Assembly (NCBI RefSeq): GCF_000715075.1
Contig: NC_134085.1
Span: 134,244,060 to 134,308,059, forward strand
From: Nicotiana tabacum
Taxonomy: Eukaryota; Streptophyta; Magnoliopsida; Solanales; Solanaceae
Length of the DNA stretch: 64,000 nt
Direction of reading: 5' to 3'
Shown: positions 11,701 to 21,180 of the stretch, one piece after another
Layout of the letters: the number at the start of each line of letters is the position of its first letter
Position numbering within the stretch: the first letter of the stretch is position 1
Made by a program: the position numbers and the translations under genes
The notes under the pieces: generated by a model
Seen by the model: only the letters and a program-made list of their open reading frames with translations
What the model was told of the DNA's origin: nothing
The model's database searches: none

Positions 11701-12473
11701 CAAATTTTCTACCTCCCGAGATTTGAAAATCACAAGAATCTCGTGATTTTTGGAGAAAACCAGTGGTGGATTTGGAATGAGGAGGCAACAAGGACTGTCC
11801 GATCAAATTTCAATGGAGTTTGGAGATCAACCGCCGCCGCTGGCGATTTCCGGTGGCGGCGGACAGTGGTGGGAGATAAGAGTGATAGATACGATATAAC
11901 CAGGGGTCTTAAGTTATGTTTGGTCATTTGGACAGCTTTATGTGAAATAGGGGTATTGTCTATAGCCGTCAGATGGAATGAAATAGAGGGCCAGGATTGA
12001 CTCAACACCAGCGAGTTCTAAACGACGTAGTATTATCCCCATACTACGTCGTTTCATGGGTCTCCAAAACTGGGGCTTGGACCAGGTAAAGCAGGTGGAG
12101 CTGGACTGGGCTTGACCGGGTCTTGGGGGAAAAAGACTTGGGCCTGTGCAACTTTAATTTGAAGCAGCCCAAATTATCAATCCTCTTTCAAATCTAAAAA
12201 TTGAACAATGCAAAATAAACCATTTTTGTGATTTTTCATTTTTATAAAACACTAAATTACCAATTAATTCAAGAATGCAAATAGATCCTAAATGCAAATG
12301 CAGTGTATTTTTGTATCTTCATGAATTAAATAAAAATAAAAGTGCACAGACAAAATGCAAACAATTATCAAAAAATGCCAAAAAATCCACCAAAATTGCA
12401 AATAATGAAAAGAAGTTATTTTGTTTTGAATTTATGGGAGCAATTCATATAAGGTAAAAATCACGTGCTCACA
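8782..12473 (-). mobile_element. Middle LTR (3692 bp), shared by copies A and B
   Basis: Full LTR with TG...CA ends: it starts TGTCACACCTCC and ends CACGTGCTCACA. A PBS abuts the low-coordinate side and a purine-rich PPT abuts the high-coordinate side. It is therefore the 3' LTR of A and the 5' LTR of B at once. Internal landmarks: the 'gtcgccacttggg' and 'gaaggtgttaggcattccc' boxes (8885-9035), a long C-run near 9563-9595, and a perfect 13-bp inverted repeat at 12021-12053. An ~85-92 residue reading frame is open on both strands near 11730-12008 and recurs in the right LTR. Compared with the right LTR it has about 270 bp more near 9730-9990 and lacks about 130 bp near 12195. Confidence 0.9.
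12021..12053. promoter_or_regulatory. Perfect inverted repeat with ACGT cores in the LTR
   Basis: Arms AACGACGTAGTAT and ATACTACGTCGTT, 13 bp each, flank a 7-nt loop. Each arm contains ACGT, the core of plant bZIP sites. It lies about 420 bp from the U3 end. The right LTR keeps it near 30304-30338 with small changes. Function is inferred only. Confidence 0.5.
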
Positions 12474-12490
12474 GTTGCCCCTCTTTGCCC
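12474..12490 (-). promoter_or_regulatory. Polypurine tract of element A
   Basis: On the sense strand GGGCAAAGAGGGGCAAC directly precedes the LTR start TGTGAGCACGTG. Position and composition fit the plus-strand primer site used in gypsy reverse transcription. Confidence 0.75.
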
Positions 12491-12603
12491 GGAAACACGA
12501 AGAGTTTTCGTGCAAAGATAAAGTGAGCGGATACGAACGATTTTTGCCCGTTTTGAATACTCCGTGGGAAGCATTTTAGAAAGATTTGACCGCACCCTGC
12601 TTC

Positions 12604-12654
12604 CGAGGTTACCTACATATCCTTGGCTAAAAAGGAATCAAATCAATGTAGTTC
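12604..12654 (-). other. Recurrent GATACGTAGG module near the PPT of A
   Basis: Sense-strand order is GAACTACATTGATTTGATTC, then GGATATGTAGGTAACCTCG. It lies about 115 bp from the PPT. Confidence 0.5.
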
Positions 12655-12837
12655 AGGACTGTTTGGTAGCTGGGACTACCATGAAGCTGTGATTTCACTG
12701 CTCCTGCTGCTGCTACTGCTTACTGAACCCTCTTATTACATCATGATAAAATAATAGAAGCTAGCCTAGACTATGATCTATGCATTACAAAATCCTATCT
12801 ATAACTTCAAACTTGCTCTTGTGGTTTCTATTGACTT

Positions 12838-13392
12838 GTAGGTGGGCGCCTGATTGCTGAAACTTGAAATGTATTCCCTTGTTCTCTAGGTGGGCGCCTG
12901 ATTGCCAAAACTTGAACTGTATTCCCTTGTTCTCCAGGTGGGCGCCTGATTGCCAAACCTTGAACTGTATTCCCTTGTTCTCCAGGTGGGCGCCTAATTG
13001 CTGAAACTCGAATGTATTCCCTTGTTCTCCAGGTGGGCGCCTGATTGCTGAACTTGAAATGTATTCCCTTGTTCTCCAGGTACGTGCCTGATTGCTAAAC
13101 TCGAAAATGTATTCCCTTGTTATCCAGGTGGGCGCCTAATTTCTGAACTCGAAAATGTATTCCCTTATTCTCCAGGTGGGCGCCTGATTTCCCAAACTTG
13201 AATTGTATTCCCTTATTCTTTAGGTGGGCGCCTGATTGCTGAACTTGAAATGTATTCCCTTGTTCTCCAGGTGGGCGCCTAATTGCTGAATCTTGAAATG
13301 TATTCCCTTGTTCTCCAAGTGGGCGCCTGATTACCAAAACTTGAAATGTATTCCCTTGTTCTCCAAGTGGGCACCTGATTTCCACAAAATAG
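12838..13392 (-). repeat. 48-bp tandem array in the 3' untranslated region of A
   Basis: About eleven to twelve copies of a 48-bp unit containing 'ccaggtgggcgcctgatt' and 'gtattcccttgttct'; early starts are at 12842 and 12890. Because 48 is a multiple of 3, a repetitive frame stays open on the minus strand (13095-13436, units like GEQGNTFQ). I treat that as a by-product. Tat/Ogre elements are known for tandem repeats between pol and the 3' LTR. Confidence 0.85.
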
Positions 13393-13483
13393 ACAAAAAC
13401 AAAGAAAACTTCTGCCCCAGTTTGGACTGGGCGCATCTGTGAGTGTTTATTGAGTCATGTTACCAAATATCTCTATAAATTTG

Positions 13484-14640
13484 AAATCTAAATCCCATTA
13501 TCCAGTAGAGTCCTGAAAACTCCTAGTTAAATGATGGCTTTAAAAATCTAAATCATAGCTTCTAAAGGTGTTACTCCTGCTACATCTTGTTATCTAAGAA
13601 AGTCTTAAGGGTCTGACAACAAAAAATTAAATCCCATTATCCAGGAGGGTCCTGAAACCTTAAAACTAAATCCCATTATCTAAGCGAGTCCTGAACACCT
13701 AAAACTAAATCCCATTATCCAGGAGGGTCCTGAAATTTAAAATCAAATCTCATCTTAAGGGTGAAAATTTCAGAGCTAAATTCAACTTCCTAACGGTGAA
13801 ACTTATGCTAAATCTTAGCATCTAAGAGAGGTATTAAACTAAGTCCCATTATTCATGAGGGTCTTTAAAATTTGAAAATGAATCTTATCCTAAGCATGAA
13901 AACTTCAAAGCCAAACTTATATTTCCTCAAGGTAGAGCCTATCTAGATCTTGTTACTCATGAACATTTGAATTTTAACTAAGTCCCATTGTCCAGGTGGG
14001 TCCTGAGGATTTTTAAGATTAAACCCCATTATCCAGGATGGCCTTGAAATTTTGAAATTAAATCCCATTATCCAGGAGGGTCCTGAAATTTAAAATCTAA
14101 ATCCCATTATCCAGAAGGGTCCTGAAAACTTAAAACTAAACCTCATCATCCAGGAGGGTCCTGAAATTTAAAACTAAATCTCATTATCCAGGAGGGTCCT
14201 GAAATCTTAATACTAAACCCCATTATCTAGGAGGGTCCTGAAAACTTAAAACTAAATCTCATTATCTAGGAGGGTCCTGAAAACTTAAAACTAAATCCCA
14301 TTATCCAGGAGGGTCCGGAAAACTAAAAATCAAGTATTATCTTAAAAGTGACAATCTTGCAGCTAAATTATATTACCCTACACTAGAACGTACGCTAAAT
14401 GTTGTTATCTAATCGAAATCTTAAAGCTAGGTCTCATTGTTCAGGAGGGTCCTGACAACTCTTAATTGAATCCTATCTTAAACATGCAAACTTTGAAACA
14501 AACTTATATTCCTAGGGGTACATTTATTCTAGACTTTGCTACTCGTGATTGTTTTGAATTTTAACTAGGTCCCATTTTCCAGGAGGGTCCTGAGAACTTT
14601 TAAATTAAATCCCATTATCCAGGCGGGACCTGAGAATCAG
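13484..14640 (-). repeat. Second, irregular ~38-40-bp tandem array in the 3' region of A
   Basis: Units contain 'aaatcccattatccagg' and 'agggtcctgaaa'. Some run head to tail (14060-14320); others are separated by diverged filler (13740-13980, 14330-14560). It is unrelated in sequence to the adjacent 48-bp array. Confidence 0.8.
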
Positions 14641-15385
14641 GAATCAAACCTGTCATGATTCTTGCCTTTCCCCTACGGCGGATTTCCCCGGAACAACCGA
14701 AATTTTCTGCCCCTGTTTCAATAAAAGAAAAATCTTGTCAGTTTAAAATGTGATGTTTAGTTAATGGCATTCTTTGCTAAAGACCTCTCCGCTGTCATGC
14801 TTTGTTTTGATTGGCTTCCTCTGCACCGGCTAAGAACCACTTGACTTTCCGACTGACTTTCAAACCCCCATGACTTCGGATGACCCGGGTGTTGTATACC
14901 CGAACCGTTGTTTCACACCTCTGACCCCTTTAACTGAACCTCTGCATCTCCCATGAAATTACTAAATCATTCTGCCGATGGAACTTTTGCTGGAACTTTA
15001 TCCCATTTTACATCATGCCATCTTCGGTATACTCTGGTCGCACTGTGCTTTGAAATTTTTGAAGATGGTAGTGATCTTTGAAATTCCTTCTTATTTGCTT
15101 AAACAGAACTGACATTGGGAACATCTTAGAGAAATAAACCCAAAAGAAATAAAATGCAATGACTTTCAGAGTTAAGGATAAGAAAATCCAAAACTGGAAG
15201 ACTATCTGAAGAGGAAAAAGAAAAGAGACTTATCTGAGTGGAGCAGCTGGCACAAATGATCATGACATGCATTTCGGATTAGTCGGCCCAATCTGTCCGA
15301 CCAATCAACTTTCAGTTGCCACACTTTGCTGCCCTAGAGTTTCCATAACCTGATTTCTTCACAAAAACCTTGACCTTGTTCGACC

Positions 15386-15590
15386 TGCGGTGCCCTAAAG
15401 GGTCTTCTCCAACAAGCCTTTCTCATTTGTTCATCTCTCAACTCACTTTATCCTTAGGGTGCTCGTGAGGGTTTTCACCAATAAGACTCTCTCATTTTTA
15501 ATTTCTCTCAGCTCCCGTCGCCTTATGGTGCTCGTGAGGGTTTTCACCAATAAGACTCTCTCATTTTCAATATTTTCTGCTTGGACCAAA
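15386..15590 (-). repeat. ~69-bp tandem triplication in the 3' region of A
   Basis: 'ggtgctcgtgagggttttca' occurs at 15458 and 15527, each followed by 'ccaataagactctctcattt'. A more diverged copy ('gggtcttctccaacaagcct') precedes them near 15398. Confidence 0.65.
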
Positions 15591-15823
15591 GTGTTACCCT
15601 TGATATGAATCACCTCCACTTGCTTGACTTGGCATCTCTCGAAGACTGATCGGAAGGTCTTTCTTTGGACCGTAATATGGGCTTTTAGATAAGGTTAGAA
15701 AGAAAGGATATCAAAGGCTCAAAACAACAACCTTCAGAATCAGATTTCTAACAACAACCACAACTTTTGCCCCAGTTTCTTGTTTGGGGACTTTTGGACT
15801 TTTATTTTGATGAGACCGAACCG

Positions 15824-15870
15824 TGAGGCTGCTTACGTATCCTTAAAAGGAATCAGGTCGGACGTAGTTC
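15824..15870 (-). other. Recurrent GATACGTAGG module after integrase of A
   Basis: Sense-strand order is GAACTACGTCCGACCTGATT, then GGATACGTAAGCAGCCTCA. It follows the integrase stop by about 385 bp, with a purine-rich tract between them. Confidence 0.55.
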
Positions 15871-15893
15871 ATGCCATAGGAATTACTTTGTTG

Positions 15894-16078
15894 TTGTGAT
15901 TTTCTCTTTTCTCTTTCTTTTCTTTCTGTTTTTTGCTTTCCTTTTCTCTTTTTGTTGTTTTTCTTGTTCTTCTTCTTTTTTCTTTCTCTTTTCATTCTTT
16001 TCTTTCTCTTTTATTCTTTTTTTCTCTTTTCTTTTTTTTCTTTCTATTTTTTCTCTTCTTCTTTTACTTATCTTTCAC
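15894..16078 (-). other. Long polypurine (sense) tract downstream of integrase A
   Basis: About 180 bp of almost pure T/C on the plus strand, so A/G on the element's sense strand. Open frames of 60-70 Phe/Ser/Leu-rich residues across it are low-complexity artefacts. It could act as an internal polypurine primer site, but nothing shows that it does. Confidence 0.6.
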
Positions 16079-16254
16079 GCTGGTGTTTCTGATATTTGCT
16101 ACTGATCCCGAAAGAGGGGTATGAAAGAAAATAAATAAGGCTCAAAGGGGGCAACAAAGGATAAAGTGTTTAGATAGCAGAACAAAATACTTTCGTCATT
16201 CCAAATCTTCAAAAACATGCCAAGTAGAAACAAATATAAATTAATCAAAGAAAA

Positions 16255-17421
16255 TCATACATAGTATCTCTTGACTGCATCGGAATTGATGGTCATTTCT
16301 ACACACTTGCCTTCTATATCTGTTAAATACAAAGCGCCATTTGACAACACTCTAGTTACGATGAACAGACCCTGCCAGTTTGGAGCGAACTTGCCTTTGG
16401 CCTCAGCCTGATGTGGAAGGATACGTCTTGACACTTGCTGACCTACTTCAAACTTCCGTGGACGCACCTTCTTATTATATGCTCTTGTCATTCTTTGTTG
16501 ATACAATTGGCCATGACACACTGCTGCCAATCTTTTCTCATCGATCAAACTCAATTGTTCCAAGCGGTTTTTGACCCATTCATCATCATCGATCTCAGCC
16601 TCCGCGATAATTCGAAGGGATGGAATTTCCACTTCTGCGGGTATCACTGCTTCGGTGGCATACACCAACAAATAAGGAGTCGCTCCTACTGAAGTACGGA
16701 CAGTAGTGTGATAACCCAGCAATGCAAACGGCAGCTTTTCATGCCACTGCCTAGAACCCTCCACCATTTTTTGAAGTATCTTCTTTATATTCTTGTTGGC
16801 TTCCTTGACTGCTTCATTCTCCTTGGGGCGATATGGGGTGGAATTGCGATGTGTAATCTTAAACTGTTGACATACCTCTTTCATCAGATGACTATTGAGA
16901 TTAGCCCCATTATCTATAATGATCACCTTCGGTATCCCAAATCGGTAAATGATATTTGAGTGCACAAAATCAACCACCACCTTCTTGGTTACAAACTTGA
17001 ATGTTTTAGCCTTTACCCACTTGGTGAAGTAGTCTATGGCCAACAAAATGAACTTGTGCCCGTTTGATGCTGATGGCTCAATTGGCCCAATGACATCCAT
17101 GCCCCATGCAACAAAAGGCCATGATACAGACATCGTGTGTAATTCTGATAGTGGAGAATGAATCAAATCTCCGTGCACTTGGAACTGATGACATTTACGC
17201 GTGAAACTAATACAATCTCACTCCATAGTGAGCCAATAATAACCTGCTCGGAGAATCTTCTTTGCCAACACGTACCCACTCATGTGCTGTCCACAAACTC
17301 CACAATGTACTTCGGTCATAATAGCTGTAGCCTGCCTAGCATCTATGCATCTCAGCAGCCCAAGATCTGGAGTTCTTTTGTATAGAATCCCTCCGCTGAA
17401 AAAAAAATGCTTGCCAAACAC
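16255..17421 (-). pseudogene. int: Integrase of element A (Ogre/Tat)
   Basis: Integrase joins retrotransposon cDNA to host DNA. Visible in order: an N-terminal zinc-binding stretch (CGVCGQHMSGYVLAKKIL near 17260-17320); the catalytic core with GMDVIGPI (first Asp), IIIDNGANLNS (second Asp) and RPKENEAVKEANKNIKKIL (catalytic Glu region; relatives usually read NGAVEAANK); then the conserved SVGATPYLLVYATEAVIP and a C-terminal SH3-like stretch KGKFAPNWQGLFIV. The stop is at 16255 after AVKRYYV. From 17178 to the stop the frame is open for 307 residues, which makes this the best preserved domain of the element. A break near 17180-17220 separates the zinc-binding part. Confidence 0.88.
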
Positions 17422-18154
17422 CTAATTGTTCTCTTTTGATCACCTGTTTCTTGTACTGGATACATCCTCATCCTGATGTATTCCTTGATATCGTGAAACC
17501 AAGGCTCCCCATCTAGCTCTTCTTCCACCACATTACAATAAGCATGCTGATCGTGGATCTGAATTTGCAAAGGATCCATATAAGCCTTATCGGGATGGTG
17601 CAACATTAACGCTATAGTAGCCAAAGCATCGGCGACCTCATTGTGAATCCTTGGAATATGCCTGAACTCTATTTATTGGAACCATTGACAAAGATCCTAC
17701 AAGCACTGTCGGTACGGTATGAGTTTTAAATCTCGTGTTCCCCATTATCCCTGAATATGGTGCACTAGAAGGTTCGAGTCACCCAAGACCAAGACTTCCT
17801 AGACACCCATATCCACATCCATCCTCAAACCTAGAATGCATGCCTTGTACTCAGCCATGTTGTAGTACAGTAGAACCAAAGCTGAGTCGTAACAGGGTAG
17901 TGATGCCCCGTTTCAGAAGCAAGTACCGCTCCTATCCCAATGCCTTTCATGTTAGCTACCCCATCAAAGAAAAGTTTCCATCCTGGCTTTGAAATTTGTT
18001 CCAATTCATCAATGTGCATTATCTCTTCATTAGGGAAATAGGTCTTTAAAGGTTCGTATTCTTCATCCATAGGATTCTCAGCCACATGGTCGGCTAATGC
18101 TTGTGCTATCATCGCAGTCCGAGTTACGTAGACAATGTCAAATTCTGTGAGCAA
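17422..18154 (-). pseudogene. Second (archaeal-type) RNase H domain of element A and linker to integrase
   Basis: WKLFFDGVANMKGIGIGAVL (about 17930-17990) is the first strand of an RNase H fold with its Asp. The tail RIHNEVADALATIALML (about 17600-17650) has the conserved Asp of the last helix. This is separate from the RNase H fused to RT. The Tat/Ogre lineage is known for a second RNase H of archaeal type. The middle of the domain (about 17650-17830) has several stops and shifts. The linker reads PWFHDIKEYIRM, which element C also keeps. Confidence 0.75.
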
Positions 18155-19728
18155 AATCTGTCACTTTGCGAGCCTCCCTGTAGGCATAGGATTCTGAAAA
18201 ATATACTTTAACGGATCCAAATGAGAGATGAGGTAAGTAGTGTAAGATGATAAATAGTGCTTCAACTTCTGTGCCATCTAAGTGAGGGCGCAGCACGTCC
18301 TCTCAAGATTAGTGTACTTAACCTCGTAAGATGTGAACTTCTTGCTGAGATAATAGATGGCCAGCTCCTTCCTGCCGGTAACGTCATGCTGACCCAACAC
18401 ACAACCAAAAGAATTGTCCAAGACCGTCAAATACAGAATGAAAAGTCTCCTTGGTTTTGGTGGGACCAACATAGGTGGGTTTGACAAGTACCCCTTTATC
18501 TTATCAAATGCTTCCTGACATTCATCTGTCCACTTGACCACATTATCTTTATTTAACAATTTGAAGATAGGCTCACAAGTTGTCGTGAGCTGAGCAATAA
18601 ACCTGCTGATGTAATTCAATCTCCCCAACAGACTCATTACCTCAGTTTTGTTCTTTGGAGGGGCAATTCCTGAATAGCTTTGATCTTTGACGGGTCTAAT
18701 TCAATACCTCGATGGCTGACTATGAATCCCAACAACTTTCCAGACATAACACCGAATGCGCATTTTGCGGGATTGAGCTTGAGATTGTACCTGCGAAGCC
18801 TTTGGAAGAACTTTCTCAAATCTCTGACATGGTCAGACTGCTTTCTAGACATTACAATCACATCATCCACATAAACCTCGATCTCTCTGTGTATCATGTC
18901 GTGGAATATGGTCATCATTGCCCTCATGTAGGTTGCCCCAGCATTTTTCGAACCAAATGGCATGACCCGATAGTAGTACGTTCCCCATGGCGTGATGAAT
19001 GTCGTCTTTTTTGCGTCCTCCTCATCCATTAAAATTTGGTGGTAGCCCGTATAACAATCCACAAAAGAACCAATCTCATGTTTGGCACAATTATCGATCA
19101 ATATATGGATGTTCGACAATAGGAAGTTATCCTTGGGGCTCGCCTTGTTGAGATCTCGGTAATCGACACACACCCTAGTCTTGCCATCCTTCTTCGGCAC
19201 AGGCAGAACATTGGCTAACCAAGTGGGATACCGGGTGACCCGAATGACCTTGGCCTCAAACCGTTTGGTGACCTCTTCCTTAATCTTCACACTCATATCA
19301 GTTTTAAATTTCCTCAGCTTCTGCTTGACAGGGGGAATGCCGAGTCAGTGGGCAATTTGTGAACCACCAAGTCAGTGCTTAGACCCGACATGTCATCATA
19401 GGACCATGCAAAAACATCTTTATACTCGAACAATGCTTTAATTATCTCCTCTCTGAGTTGTGGTTCAAGATGGACACTTATTTTAGTTTCCCGAACATTA
19501 TCTTGGTCCCCTAAATTGATTGCTTCTGTATCACTCAGGTTAGGCTTGGGTTTTTCTTCAAAATGGCTTAATTATTTACTAATCTCTTCAAAGGCTTCAT
19601 CCTCGTCATATTCTGATTCACCATCACACTCTATTTCTTGAATTACTATTTCAGAATTAGATTGCCTTATAAGACTGGACCGGAGATTCCTCATGCATGT
19701 CATATCATTGAAGCCAGCATAAAAAGAA
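18155..19728 (-). pseudogene. pol: Reverse transcriptase and first RNase H of element A
   Basis: Order from the probable 3' splice site: SFYAGFNDMTCMRNLR, an acidic linker (ECDGESEYDEDEAFEE), KPNLSDTEAINLGD, then RT with RVCVDYRDLNKASPKDNF, FVDCYTGYHQILMDEEDA, TYYYRVMPFGSKNAGATY and the catalytic YVDD (18862-18873). Next come the connection (LLGRLNYISRFIAQ) and RNase H (SFGCVLGQHDVTGRKELAIY, then YTNLERTCCAL). Breaks: a one-base loss near 19330 and frame changes at 18637 and after 18278. With an intact sequence it would copy RNA into cDNA; here it is a fossil. Confidence 0.88.
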
Positions 19729-19907
19729 CTGTACAAGGAAGAAAAGAAAAACAAAAATAAAACTATCAGTAAGGAAGAAAAAGGGAAATTGTATTTCATT
19801 GAAATTAAAGATAACAAGGTTTATACATCTAAACAGACGGAACATAGCATCTGAATTACAACCCTGGAGTAATCCAGATAAACTGAAAGAAAATCAAAGC
19901 AAACTAC
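19729..19907 (-). other. Probable intron between protease/G-patch and RT of element A
   Basis: On the sense strand a GTAGTTTGC donor follows KEF codons. A pyrimidine-rich run and CTTCCTTGTACAG end 179 bp later. Joining the ends restores one frame: the two leftover bases TG plus the first base of the next exon give Cys, followed by SFYAGFNDM. Without splicing a TAG stops the frame at once. Ogre elements are known for an intron at this place. Confidence 0.6.
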
Positions 19908-20459
19908 CAAAACTCCTTCCTGGTGGGGAGACGAGTAGCTTCCCAATTGTTAATCTTTGCACTGGGCCCAACAAATTGCACACCCGCCTTACTCAAACCC
20001 TCTCCAGCCTCTAACACGTTCACATCGGCGAATAACCTCTCGAACTTTTCAATCAAATCTCCATCCATATCAACCATTGAACTGGGAACCATCGTTACTG
20101 GGCACTTTCTGGTACCAGGCCTGACAAATGATCTGGAAATACGCGGGATCGGCTTTGGAAGGGCCCATGCCTTCTGTTTCATTTTTCTGGCTCTTCTTGA
20201 CAAATGATCTAGAAATATGCGGGACCGACTTTGGAAGGGCCCATGCCTTCTGTTTCATTTTTCTGGCTCTTCTTACATCTACGACTGTGGGATTAAATCC
20301 CAGACCAAATGTATCTAAGTTTTTAGGAAGACAAACTGGTTGTACGATACCTTGCAGAGATGCACCCAAACCCTTGCCCGCTACAAAACCATTTTTCAAC
20401 ATTTCGGTAGCTACCATGACTGATGCGGCAGCTACCCTCGGGGTTGGAACGCACTTCCC
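19908..20459 (-). pseudogene. G-patch-containing segment of the A polyprotein, broken by a 76-bp duplication
   Basis: The sense strand reads MVATEMLKNGFVAGKGLGAS, then LQGIVQPVCLP. The GF..GKGLG..LQGI pattern is a G-patch, an RNA-associated glycine motif also seen in some retroviral polyproteins. After it the sequence duplicates 76 bp (20122-20197 and 20198-20273). Since 76 is not a multiple of 3, the frame shifts inside the repeat: upstream codons read in one frame, and downstream codons (FERLFADVNVLEAGEGLSKA) in another. It ends at the intron donor. Confidence 0.72.
20122..20273 (-). repeat. 76-bp direct tandem duplication inside the A polyprotein
   Basis: 'tgacaaatgatctggaaata' starts at 20122 and 'tgacaaatgatctagaaata' at 20198. 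Both copies end with 'tttctggctcttct'. The two units differ at only a few bases. Confidence 0.9.
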
Positions 20460-21180
20460 TTATAGAATTTTATCTACCGATACCGTGTCAAAAACCTGAT
20501 AAACCCATGGCCCCTTGTCGTCCTCGAACTTTATGAACAGAACAACGACATCGTTGGGAACACGCCAATTATCTTCGTCGTGCACAACGATTTCCTGTCT
20601 ATCCCATTCAAACTTGACCATTTGATGCAGAGTCGACGGGACCGCCTTAGCAGCATGAATCCAGGGTCGACCTAACAACAAATTATCAGAAACAGCCACA
20701 TCGAGCACCTGGAATTCCATGGTAAATTCAACTAGCCCTATCGTAAGCTCAAGCACTATATCCCCGACTGAATCTTTCCCTCCACCATCGAATCCCCGAA
20801 TGCAGATACTATTCTTGTGAATTCTTTCATCATCCACCTTCAACTTGTTCAGAGTGGAGAGAGGGCAAATGTTTGCGCTGGAACCATTGTCAACCAACAC
20901 CCGAGTAACCACGGAGTCTTTGCATTTCACTGTCAGATAGATGGCTCTATTGTGCTCGGTACCCTCCGTGGGTAGCTCATCATCAGAAAAAGTAACTCTG
21001 TTCACTTCAAATATCTTGTTAGCTATCTTTTCCAAGTAGTTTACTGAGATTTTGCCAAGAACGTGGGCCTCATTCAGGATCTTCATCAAAGCCTGACGGT
21101 GCTCATCTGAATGGATCAATAATGACAATAATGAAATTTGAGTCGATGTCTTCCTCAACTACTCCATAATGGAATAATCC
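20460..21180 (-). pseudogene. pro: Retropepsin (aspartic protease) of element A
   Basis: Protease cuts the Gag-Pol precursor. Visible: SLLSLLIHSDEHRQALMKIL upstream, then the active-site loop VLVDNGSSANICPLSTL, and the second half with FQVLDVAVSDNLLLGRPWIH, the flap-partner and closing ILGR-like motif. The catalytic triplet reads D-N-G, where retroviral enzymes have D-T/S-G. Tat-lineage proteases often vary here, so this need not be a defect. The frame is open for 232 residues and stops at 20460, just before the G-patch, by a single stop codon. This is the region removed in copy B, whose junction corresponds to 20754-20759 here. Confidence 0.85.

Noticed and set aside
13095..13436. A 113-residue repeat protein on the minus strand
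   Set aside because: It is the 48-bp tandem array read in frame. There is no start context or homologue that I know, and it lies in a 3' untranslated region.
12838..14640. CRISPR-like array
   Set aside because: The sequence is plant nuclear DNA. Units are head-to-tail tandem repeats without unique spacers, and no cas-like genes are near.
15896..16124. Phe/Leu/Ser-rich frames that mimic membrane proteins
   Set aside because: Low-complexity pyrimidine tract on the non-sense strand of element A.
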